NCBI GenBank assembly: GCA_004556255.1
Contig: SFHY01000085.1
Location: 1-6,053, forward strand
Direction: 5' to 3'
DNA length: 6,053 nt
DNA from: Lactobacillus delbrueckii
GTDB taxonomy: Bacteria > Bacillota > Bacilli > Lactobacillales > Lactobacillaceae
The translations under genes were made by a program, and so were the position numbers. Of this stretch, positions 1 to 5,963 are shown one piece after another (position 1 is the stretch's first letter; the number at the start of each line of letters is the position of its first letter). Below the pieces are notes generated by a model. That model had not been told where the DNA came from, did no database searches, and saw nothing but the letters and a program-made list of their open reading frames with translations.

Positions 1-1076
1 AGGGCACTTACGAATTCTACATGCTCAAGGAACTTGACGAACAGCCAGCAGTTATGCGCCGTCTGTCAAGTGACTACTTGGATGAAGCTGGCAAGCCAGT
101 TGTTGACGAAAAGATCGTTGACGCTGTCAGCCAGGCTGACCGGATCTACATCTTCGCGGCTGGTACTTCCTACCACGCTGGCCTGGTTGGCAAGGAAATT
201 TTTGAGAAGTTCACCGGGATCCCAACTGAAGTTGGCTATGCTTCTGAAGCCGGCTACCACTTCCCAATGATGTCCAAGCACCCATTCTTCATCTTCCTGA
301 CCCAGTCCGGTGAAACTGCCGACTCCCGCGTGGTCTTGACTGAAGCCAATAAGCGGGGGATTCCAAGCTTGACCATGACCAACGTTGAAGGGTCAACCTT
401 GTCAAGAGAAGCAACTTACACCATGCTTTTGAATGCTGGTCCGGAAATTGCCGTTGCTTCAACCAAGGCCTACACTGCCCAAGTTGCCCTGCAGGCAATC
501 TTGGCCAAGGCCGTTGGTGAAAAGCTGGGCGACCAGGCTGCCAAGGACTGGAACTTGAAGCAAGGCTTGAGCCTGGCTGCTGAAGGCATCCAGGAAATCG
601 TTGATGGTAAGGAAAAGATCGAAGAACTGGCCAAGAAGTACCTGGTACCATCCAGAAACGCCTTCTACATCGGCCGGGGGATCGACCACGCTGTTTCCTT
701 GGAAGGTGCCTTGAAGCTGAAGGAAGTTTCCTACATTCAAACTGAAGGCTTCGCCGCTGCGGAACTCAAGCACGGAACCATTTCCCTGATCGAAGACGGC
801 ACGCCAGTTATTGCCTTGATCAACGACCCGGTAACGGCTGACCTGACCCGGGGCAACATTCAAGAAGTAGCTTCCCGCGGGGCTAACGTAATTACCATCG
901 TTGGCAAGCAATTTGCCAAGGATGGCGACAATGTCGTCTTGCCGGAAATCGACTACTACCTGTCAGCCTTGCTGTCAGTAGTGCCGACTCAGCTCTTGGC
1001 TTACTACGCTTCCAAGAACAAGGGCCTGGACGTTGACAAGCCACGGAATCTGGCTAAGAGCGTCACGGTTGAATAA
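1..1076 (+). CDS. glmS: Glutamine-fructose-6-phosphate aminotransferase (isomerizing), C-terminal part, 5' end outside window
   Basis: This enzyme makes glucosamine-6-phosphate from fructose-6-phosphate and glutamine in the cytoplasm, the first step toward UDP-GlcNAc and peptidoglycan. The frame is open from the left edge (first whole codon at base 3), so the Met at 21 is internal. About 357 residues are present. The N-terminal glutaminase domain, about 240 residues in this family, lies upstream and is not seen. Two SIS sugar-isomerase domains are visible. The first has AAGTSYHAG, TQSGETADS and ASTKAYTAQ, which are sugar-phosphate-binding loops. The second has FYIGRGIDHAVSLEGALKLK, then the EVSYIQTEG and ELKHGT motifs with the catalytic Glu and His. 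The C-terminus DVDKPRNLAKSVTVE is the conserved family tail with its active-site Lys. Lys codons are almost all AAG, as expected for a highly expressed gene. It ends in TAA with a terminator 18 bases on, so it is separate from the mtl genes. Any glmS ribozyme would lie upstream, outside the window. Confidence 0.97.
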   Translation, partial: GTYEFYMLKELDEQPAVMRRLSSDYLDEAGKPVVDEKIVDAVSQADRIYIFAAGTSYHAGLVGKEIFEKFTGIPTEVGYASEAGYHFPMMSKHPFFIFLTQSGETADSRVVLTEANKRGIPSLTMTNVEGSTLSREATYTMLLNAGPEIAVASTKAYTAQVALQAILAKAVGEKLGDQAAKDWNLKQGLSLAAEGIQEIVDGKEKIEELAKKYLVPSRNAFYIGRGIDHAVSLEGALKLKEVSYIQTEGFAAAELKHGTISLIEDGTPVIALINDPVTADLTRGNIQEVASRGANVITIVGKQFAKDGDNVVLPEIDYYLSALLSVVPTQLLAYYASKNKGLDVDKPRNLAKSVTVE

Positions 1077-1094
1077 TTTTTTAGCATACAAATT

Positions 1095-1119
1095 GGCAGA
1101 CCTAAGGGTCTGCCTTTTT
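1095..1119 (+). terminator. Intrinsic terminator of glmS
   Basis: A perfect 8-bp stem GGCAGACC/GGTCTGCC (1095-1102 with 1107-1114) closes a TAAG tetraloop and is followed at once by five T. It begins 18 bases after the glmS stop, and it separates glmS transcription from mtlR. Confidence 0.93.
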
Positions 1120-1127
1120 ATTGCTTA

Positions 1128-1156
1128 TTGGTAAAAACGTTTTCTTTTGCTACAAT
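1128..1156 (+). promoter_or_regulatory. Predicted sigma-A promoter of mtlR
   Basis: The -35 candidate is TTGGTA (1128-1133) and the -10 is TACAAT (1151-1156), with a 17-bp spacer. A TG one base upstream of the -10 (TGCTACAAT) gives an extended -10. Transcription would start near 1163, leaving a leader of about 28 bases before the mtlR start. The site lies just after the glmS terminator, so mtlR appears to have its own promoter. This is read from consensus only. Confidence 0.7.
1131..1145 (+). promoter_or_regulatory. Candidate cre (CcpA) site in the mtlR promoter spacer
   Basis: GTAAAAACGTTTTCT contains the perfect palindrome AAAACGTTTT (1134-1143). Against the cre consensus WTGNAANCGNWNNCW it matches at all fixed positions except the first W (G here) and the G at position 3 (A here). 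It lies between the -35 and -10, so bound CcpA would block RNA polymerase. The position supports a role, but the two mismatches leave doubt. Confidence 0.5.
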
Positions 1157-1190
1157 AGTGGCGGAATTTTTATAGCAAGGAGACAGCGCA

Positions 1191-3257
1191 ATGATTGTGA
1201 CCGACCGGCAGAAGAGAATTCTGCAGATCCTGCTGGAAAATGAAGACGGAATCAGTTTAGCGGAAGTGGAAAAAAGGCTGGAAACCAGCCGGAGGACCCT
1301 TTACCGGGAATTTGGCTTGCTGCGCCCGGAACTGGCTAAATCGAACTTGACCTTGACCAACAAGAAAGGCTATCTGCAGCTAACCGGATCCGATGAGTCG
1401 ATTGCTGACCTGCGCGGCGAACTCAAAGAGAGCCAGGGGCAAGGAGAGATGAAGGCTGAAGAACGGGGGAATGCCTTGGCCGCTCTGCTCCTGTTAAAAG
1501 ACGAACCGGAAAAAATCATTGCCTTGGCTGGTGAGTTGGGAGTCAGCGAGGCGACAGTTCAAGCAGACCTGGATGCTGTAGCTGGGTCTTTGGCCAAGTA
1601 CCAGATCGAGCTCAAACGGACCAAGGGCCTGGGGGTCCAGGTTAGCGGCAAGGAAAGCCAGCGGCGGCGGATTTTGAACGGAATCCTGCTGAGTGAAAGC
1701 AATGACTATGTCTTTTTCTCTTACCTTAATAAAAAAGATCAGGCCAAATCGGGAAACTTTTTTATTGACCTGCTCCCGAAAAAAGATCTGCTTAAGTGCT
1801 GGCAAGCGGTCAAAGATCTGCCGCCAGCCTTCAACTTTGAGACAGATTATCAGCTGATCGAGCTGATCCTGTTCTTTGTCATTAGCCTGGGCCGCCAGCG
1901 GCAAGGCAAAAGTGTGGAAAGCGTGGCTGCCAAACCGGATTCTCTAAAATACCAAGGCTATGTCTACCAGATTTTTGCCAAGCTAGACGTGCCAGAAGTT
2001 ACCTTGACGCAAAATGAAGTGATCTTTCTCGCCAATCAATTGCAGGCGCACGAGGACCAACGGGCGCCTTTTGCCAGTGATGACCAGGAAGTCCTCGTCA
2101 ATCTCCGGGTGGGGCAGTTTATTCAAGACGTCTCTGACCAGGTGCATTTTGACTTTAGCAAGAACCCGGCCTTTGCCCGCCGGCTGCAAAAGCACATTTC
2201 CGGTTTGCTCCAGCACAGCGTCAAGCGCTTGCCAAACGTGCGGATTGAAACCTTGAGTCAGCTGACCATGCACTTCCCCCAGCTTTATGAGGCAATCACG
2301 GCTGCCTGGAAGCTGGATTTTTCAGAGGAATTGAATGTAGCCGAGTTGCAGCTCTTGCTGTTATATTTTGCCAATGAATATGGCAGCCGGCAGCCCCGCC
2401 GCAACTTGTCAGCTTTGGTAATCTGCGACAATGGGCTGGGGACTTCTGCCATTCTGGCGGCTCGCTTGCAAAAAGAGGTTCCAGAGATAAAGAAGGTTAA
2501 GACGGCCCGGGCTTCGGGCTTAGCCCAGCTGAAACTGGAAGACTATGATATTATCTTTTCGACTCTGGATTTGCCAGGTTTCCCCCGGGAATACCACTTG
2601 GTCAGTCCCTTGCTTTTGGGCGGAGAATTAGACCGGGTCAAGAGCGAGGTGGCCAGTTATGTGGCCAAATACCCGGAAAAAAACACGGTTCAGCAGCCCC
2701 GCCGCTTCAAAAATCCAGCAGCTGTCTTGACCCAGCTGGCAGGAGAAAGCGCCTTTTGCCAGCAGCTTCTGCAACAGATGACCCTGCAGACGATAGGCAG
2801 CCGGGGAATGGATATGGAGGCTGTATTGTCGGCGATTGTCACGGCCGTGCCAGATGAGTACGTTAAAGACCGGCTGGAAGTCGCCCAGCGGCTGAAAAAG
2901 CGGCTGGACCTCGCTCCCTTGGGCCTGCCAGGTAGTCACTTGGCACTCTTGCACACAAGGACGCCAGCTGTCAAAAAATGCTTTTTTGCCATTTATGAGC
3001 TGACAGAGCCAATTTCTATGGCGGCGATGGATCAAAGCCAGATCATGGTCAAGCGGCAGCTCCTGCTTTTAGCGCCGGAAGATTTGCCCGAAGCCAGTGC
3101 TAATGTTTTGGGAATGATCAGCAGCTTTTTGGTTATGAGCGATCAGACACTTCGCTTGTTTGAAGAAGGCAACTGTCCGGAAATTGCGGCTGGCATTGCC
3201 CAACAGTATCTGGGCCAGGTAACCCAAAGGCTAAACCAGGTCCGTGGCCAATCTTAA
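1191..3257 (+). CDS. mtlR: Mannitol operon transcriptional activator MtlR (PRD-containing, DeoR/BglG-like)
   Basis: MtlR is a DNA-binding activator of the mtl operon whose activity follows PTS phosphorylation. The start ATG has AAGGAG (1177-1182) eight bases upstream. The 688 residues match the usual length of MtlR. Domains in order: a winged HTH (about 1-66, with TSRRTLYREFGLL); a second HTH (about 90-153, with LGVSEATVQADLDAV); PRD1 (about 185-290); PRD2 (about 300-400); a IIB-Gat-like domain (about 404-495) with Cys412 in ICDNGLGTS; and a IIA-Mtl-like domain (about 540-680) with His588 in LALLHTRTPAV. By alignment from memory, Cys412 and His588 correspond to Cys419 and His599 of Bacillus subtilis MtlR, and His335 to its activating His342. 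The other three PRD histidines seem replaced by Phe228, Gln283 and Tyr392. Codon use is less biased than in glmS or mtlA, with many AAA Lys codons, as fits a low-abundance regulator. The mannitol assignment rests on the domain order plus the mtlAFD genes directly downstream. Confidence 0.93.
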   Translation: MIVTDRQKRILQILLENEDGISLAEVEKRLETSRRTLYREFGLLRPELAKSNLTLTNKKGYLQLTGSDESIADLRGELKESQGQGEMKAEERGNALAALLLLKDEPEKIIALAGELGVSEATVQADLDAVAGSLAKYQIELKRTKGLGVQVSGKESQRRRILNGILLSESNDYVFFSYLNKKDQAKSGNFFIDLLPKKDLLKCWQAVKDLPPAFNFETDYQLIELILFFVISLGRQRQGKSVESVAAKPDSLKYQGYVYQIFAKLDVPEVTLTQNEVIFLANQLQAHEDQRAPFASDDQEVLVNLRVGQFIQDVSDQVHFDFSKNPAFARRLQKHISGLLQHSVKRLPNVRIETLSQLTMHFPQLYEAITAAWKLDFSEELNVAELQLLLLYFANEYGSRQPRRNLSALVICDNGLGTSAILAARLQKEVPEIKKVKTARASGLAQLKLEDYDIIFSTLDLPGFPREYHLVSPLLLGGELDRVKSEVASYVAKYPEKNTVQQPRRFKNPAAVLTQLAGESAFCQQLLQQMTLQTIGSRGMDMEAVLSAIVTAVPDEYVKDRLEVAQRLKKRLDLAPLGLPGSHLALLHTRTPAVKKCFFAIYELTEPISMAAMDQSQIMVKRQLLLLAPEDLPEASANVLGMISSFLVMSDQTLRLFEEGNCPEIAAGIAQQYLGQVTQRLNQVRGQS

Positions 3258-3270
3258 TGCAAATATCACA

Positions 3271-3316
3271 AATAGAAGTCTGACACTGAAACCGGTGCCA
3301 GACTTCTATTTTCTTT
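3271..3316 (+). terminator. Intrinsic terminator of mtlR
   Basis: A 12-bp perfect stem, AATAGAAGTCTG (3271-3282) with CAGACTTCTATT (3299-3310), is capped by an inner CAC/GTG helix after one mismatch and followed by TTCTTT. It starts 13 bases after the mtlR stop. It should stop most mtlR transcripts, leaving mtlAFD to its own promoter. Confidence 0.88.
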
Positions 3317-3319
3317 GGA

Positions 3320-3334
3320 TTGAAAGCGGAAACA
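3320..3334 (+). promoter_or_regulatory. cre site (CcpA operator) upstream of mtlA
   Basis: TTGAAAGCGGAAACA fits the cre consensus WTGNAANCGNWNNCW at every fixed position. It lies directly after the mtlR terminator and about 85 bases before mtlA. CcpA with P-Ser-HPr bound here would give catabolite repression of the mannitol operon. The match is seen directly; binding is inferred. Confidence 0.82.
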
Positions 3335-3335
3335 A

Positions 3336-3406
3336 TTGAAGCTAAGATAAAAATGTAAGTAAAAGTTAAGTAGAGAAAGTTTTATTGGTAATAGTTTTTA
3401 GTGTTT
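3336..3406 (+). promoter_or_regulatory. Promoter and activator region of the mtlA-mtlF-mtlD operon
   Basis: This AT-rich stretch between the cre site and the mtlA ribosome site must hold the operon promoter, because a terminator lies upstream. No strong sigma-A promoter is visible. The best guesses are TTGAAG (3336-3341) with TAAAAG (3360-3365) at 18 bp, or TTAAGT (3366-3371) with TAATAG (3389-3394) at 17 bp. Both are poor, as expected for a promoter that needs MtlR to fire. I found no clear copy of the TTGNCACA-type MtlR operator described in Bacillus. Confidence 0.45.
3356..3381 (+). repeat. Short direct repeats in the mtlA promoter region, possible activator site
   Basis: TAAGTA occurs at 3356-3361 and 3367-3372, eleven bases apart, close to one helical turn. 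AAAGTT occurs at 3362-3367 and 3376-3381, interleaved with it. Direct repeats on one face of the helix upstream of a weak promoter could be an MtlR binding site. Such short AT-rich repeats can also arise by chance. Confidence 0.3.
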
Positions 3407-3419
3407 AGGAGGAAAAGTA

Positions 3420-5291
3420 ATGTCTGAAACTCAGAGCAAGAGCTCAGCTAAGGCAAAGATCCAAAAATTCGGGACCTTCCTGTCAGGCATGATCATGCCA
3501 AACATTGGCGCGATTATTGCCTGGGGCTTCATGACCGCGATCTTCATGTCCCCGAACGGCTGGTTCCCGAACAAGTACATCAACAGCTTTACCAGCTCGA
3601 TGCTGTACTTCATGATTCCAATTTTGATCGCCTACACGGGCGGCAAGAGCGTCTATGAGGAAAGAGGGGGCGTGGTTGGTGCCATCTCCGTTGTCGGGAC
3701 CATCGTCCTGGCCTTCCCTTGGGCCAACCCGGTAGCACAGGGTATCGTTTATCCGGCTCTTTATCCATACGCGGCCAACAAGGCTACGGGGATTCCAATG
3801 TTCCTGGGGGCCATGATCATGGGGCCACTCAGTGCCTGGTGCTTAAAGAAGTTTGACCAGGCCTTCCAAAGCAAGGTCAAGGCCGGCTTTGAAATGATCT
3901 ATAACAACTTCTCCCAGGGGATCATGGGGATGATCTTCGTAGCGATCAGCTACTTCTTGATCGGGCCTATTTTGGTTGTATCAACCATTTGGATTGCCAA
4001 CGGGGTTGACTGGATCATCGCCCACCACCTGCTGCCACTGGCCAACCTGGTTATTGAGCCAGCCAAGGTATTGTTCTTGAACAACGCGATCGGCAACGGT
4101 GTTCTGGTTCCTTTAGGTATCCAGCAAGCCGCTAAGATCGGCAAGTCGGTCCTCTTCTTGATGGAATCAAACCCGGGCCCTGGTCTGGGGATCCTGCTGG
4201 CCTGCTCAATTTTTGGCAAGGGTTCAGCCAAGAGCTCTGCTCCGGGTGCCATTGTCGTTCACTTCCTCGGTGGGGTGCACGAAATTTACTTCCCGTACGT
4301 TCTGATGAAGCCAATCTTGATCCTGGCCGCCATGGCCGGTGGGATTACCGGGACCTTCCTTTTCAGCGTCTTGGGCGGTGGCTTGACTGCTGCTGCCAGT
4401 CCTGGCTCAATTATCGCCATCTTGCTGGTTTCAGCTAAGGATGCTTACTTCGGCAACATTGTCGGTGTGCTTGGCTCAGCAATTGTTTCCTTTATCGTTG
4501 CCGCTGTCATCTACAAGATGGACAAGAGTGACGATGGTGACCTGGCTGCTGCTCAAGGACAAATGGCAGCCATGAAGGCAGAATCCAAGGGCTTGACTGA
4601 AGAAGAAGCTGGAGCTTCAGCTGTTGAAACGGTTGAAAGTTACAAGGATGTGCAAAGAATCATCTTCGCCTGCGACGCCGGCATGGGTTCATCCGCTATG
4701 GGGGCATCGCTTTTGAGAGACAAGGTGAAGAAGGCGGGCTTGAATCTGCCAGTTACTAACACTGCTGTCCGCAACTTGAAGGATGAACCGGGCCTGCTGG
4801 TTATCACCCAGGAAGAACTGGCAGAACGGGCTAAGGAAAAGACGCCAAACGCGCTTCACGTATCTGTCGGCAACTTCCTCAGCACGCCAAAATACGACCA
4901 GGTCGTTGCCCGCTTGAAGGCAGCCGGTGAAACTTTGCCAGAAGCAGACCAGGTCAAGAAGAGCGAAAAGGCGGCTGCTAAGACTGACAGCTTGGCCACA
5001 ATCGACTTCAGCAAGGTCAAGGAAGTCAACTTCATCCGCCACGACCAGCACCTGGGTACGGTGACGATGGCATCAAGCCTGTTCAAGGACCAGATGCAGA
5101 AGGCCGGCAAGGAAACTCCGGTCAAGGCCGTAAGAATCAATGAACTGGACAATGATCCAAGCCACTTGGTCATCGTTACGCCAATGGCTGGCAAGAACCT
5201 GGCTATTCGCTATGACCAGATTCAAGTCATCACTGTTGACGACTTGCTCAAGGCTGGCGAAGTCAGCGGTCTGATTGACAAGCTGAAGTAA
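3420..5291 (+). CDS. mtlA: PTS mannitol transporter EIICB, with an extra degenerate IIB-like domain
   Basis: MtlA is the membrane permease that takes up mannitol and phosphorylates it to mannitol-1-phosphate. The start ATG follows a strong AGGAGG (3407-3412) by seven bases. The IIC domain covers about residues 12-366 and has several hydrophobic segments, with the family motifs ESNPGPGLG (249-257) and GGVHEIYFPY (284-293), whose Glu288 belongs to the substrate site. An Ala/Glu-rich linker (about 367-408) leads to a IIB domain (about 410-502) with the phosphorylated Cys418 in FACDAGMGSSAMGA. A second charged linker (about 504-529) leads to a IIB-like domain (about 533-623), where NFIRHDQHLGTVTM and KDQMQKAG line up with the first IIB but His541 replaces the Cys. 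At 623 residues it is longer than the simple EIICB of Bacillus (about 480) and lacks a IIA domain, which mtlF supplies. One motif departs from the family: NNAIGNG at 221-227 where NNAINHG is usual. Lys codons are nearly all AAG, suggesting high expression when induced. Confidence 0.96.
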   Translation: MSETQSKSSAKAKIQKFGTFLSGMIMPNIGAIIAWGFMTAIFMSPNGWFPNKYINSFTSSMLYFMIPILIAYTGGKSVYEERGGVVGAISVVGTIVLAFPWANPVAQGIVYPALYPYAANKATGIPMFLGAMIMGPLSAWCLKKFDQAFQSKVKAGFEMIYNNFSQGIMGMIFVAISYFLIGPILVVSTIWIANGVDWIIAHHLLPLANLVIEPAKVLFLNNAIGNGVLVPLGIQQAAKIGKSVLFLMESNPGPGLGILLACSIFGKGSAKSSAPGAIVVHFLGGVHEIYFPYVLMKPILILAAMAGGITGTFLFSVLGGGLTAAASPGSIIAILLVSAKDAYFGNIVGVLGSAIVSFIVAAVIYKMDKSDDGDLAAAQGQMAAMKAESKGLTEEEAGASAVETVESYKDVQRIIFACDAGMGSSAMGASLLRDKVKKAGLNLPVTNTAVRNLKDEPGLLVITQEELAERAKEKTPNALHVSVGNFLSTPKYDQVVARLKAAGETLPEADQVKKSEKAAAKTDSLATIDFSKVKEVNFIRHDQHLGTVTMASSLFKDQMQKAGKETPVKAVRINELDNDPSHLVIVTPMAGKNLAIRYDQIQVITVDDLLKAGEVSGLIDKLK

Positions 5292-5304
5292 GGAGAGCAG
5301 AAGC

Positions 5305-5754
5305 ATGAAACTGGAAAAAGATATGATCAAGCTGAACCAGAACGTTGCTACCCGTGAGGAAGCTATCCGAATGGCCGGGCAGCTCCTGGTGGACCACGGC
5401 TGCGTTGAGCCGGAATACATCGATGCCATGCTCGCCCGGAACGCGGACGTGTCAACTTACATGGGCAACTTTATCGCTATTCCGCACGGCACTGATGAGG
5501 GAAAGAAGTACATTAAGAAGACCGGGATTTCAGTTGTCCAAATCCCAATGGGGGTCGACTTCAGCGATCCAGATGATGACCAAGAACAATTAGTCACGGT
5601 TGTCTTCGGGATCGCGGGCCTGGGCAATGAGCACTTGCAGCTCTTGTCCCAGATTGCCCTGTTCTGCAGCGACGTTGCCAACGTAGCAAAATTAGCCGAC
5701 GCACAAACGCCAGAAGAAATTATCGGTTTGTTAGACAAAGTAGGAGAAAATTAA
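5305..5754 (+). CDS. mtlF: PTS mannitol EIIA component
   Basis: MtlF is the soluble phosphocarrier that takes phosphate from P-His-HPr and gives it to Cys418 of MtlA. The protein has 149 residues, a normal length for a free-standing mannitol EIIA. The active-site His61 sits in the family motif GNFIAIPHGT. Also conserved are MIKLNQNVATREEAI near the start and VVFGIAGLGNEHLQLLS toward the end. The chosen ATG has AGGAG (5291-5295), which overlaps the mtlA stop codon, nine bases upstream. The gap to mtlA is 13 bases and to mtlD only two, so the three are almost surely one transcript. The short acidic insert SDPDDDQEQ, between the motif VQIPMGVDF and the last part, is a little longer than in Bacillus MtlF as I recall it. 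Confidence 0.96.
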   Translation: MKLEKDMIKLNQNVATREEAIRMAGQLLVDHGCVEPEYIDAMLARNADVSTYMGNFIAIPHGTDEGKKYIKKTGISVVQIPMGVDFSDPDDDQEQLVTVVFGIAGLGNEHLQLLSQIALFCSDVANVAKLADAQTPEEIIGLLDKVGEN

Positions 5755-5756
5755 AA

Positions 5757-5963
5757 ATGAGAGCAGTACACTTTGGTGCAGGTAACATTGGCCGCGGCTT
5801 TATTGGCGAAACTTTGGCAGCCAACGGTTTTGGAATTGATTTTGTCGACGTTAATGAAACAATCATTGATGCCTTGGTCGAGCGGGGTGAATACGATATT
5901 CAACTGGCCGCCCCGGGGCAAAAGAAGATTCACATCAGCAACGTGACCGGGATCAACAACGCC
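5757..5963 (+). CDS. mtlD: Mannitol-1-phosphate 5-dehydrogenase, N-terminal part only, cut at an apparent chimeric junction
   Basis: MtlD oxidises mannitol-1-phosphate to fructose-6-phosphate with NAD+. The ATG is two bases after the mtlF stop, and its AGGAG (5742-5746) lies inside the end of mtlF, which suggests coupled translation. The first 69 residues are clear MtlD: the dinucleotide-binding HFGAGNIGRGFIG (5-17), then DFVDVNETIIDAL (28-40), ending in NVTGINNA. The family is about 380-390 residues. After residue 69 the frame stays open to the window edge (99 codons, to 6053), but the last 30 residues no longer resemble MtlD. The same bases read as a different protein on the other strand (see the dapF fragment). 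I therefore end the supported gene at 5963. Whether the true gene is whole in the organism cannot be told from this window. Confidence 0.9.

Noticed and set aside
21..23. ATG at 21 as the start of a 351-residue protein
   Set aside because: The frame is open to the left edge with typical GlmS residues before this Met (GTYEFYMLKEL), there is no ribosome site, and the glutaminase half of the enzyme is missing. It is an internal Met of a gene cut by the window.
459..911. 150-codon open frame on the - strand inside glmS
   Set aside because: It lies wholly over a conserved enzyme, has no ribosome site or family-like motif, and is explained by the strong codon bias of glmS.
2628..3035. 135-codon open frame on the - strand inside mtlR
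   Set aside because: It overlaps the IIB- and IIA-like domains of MtlR, its residues are rich in Gln, Trp and Cys with no recognisable fold, and it has no promoter or ribosome site.
3258..3419. Small RNA, riboswitch or antiterminator (RAT-type) between mtlR and mtlA
   Set aside because: The only strong hairpin is accounted for as the mtlR terminator, and it lies upstream of any likely mtlA transcription start. MtlR-type proteins bind DNA, not RNA, and no alternative fold was seen.
4689..5429. Open frames on the - strand across the end of mtlA and start of mtlF
   Set aside because: They are antisense to well-conserved genes with good ribosome sites, and show no motif of their own.
5751..5933. 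60-codon open frame on the - strand opposite the start of mtlD
   Set aside because: The + strand encodes a clear NAD-binding domain here; the antisense frame is low-complexity chance sequence and does not continue the DapF-like frame.
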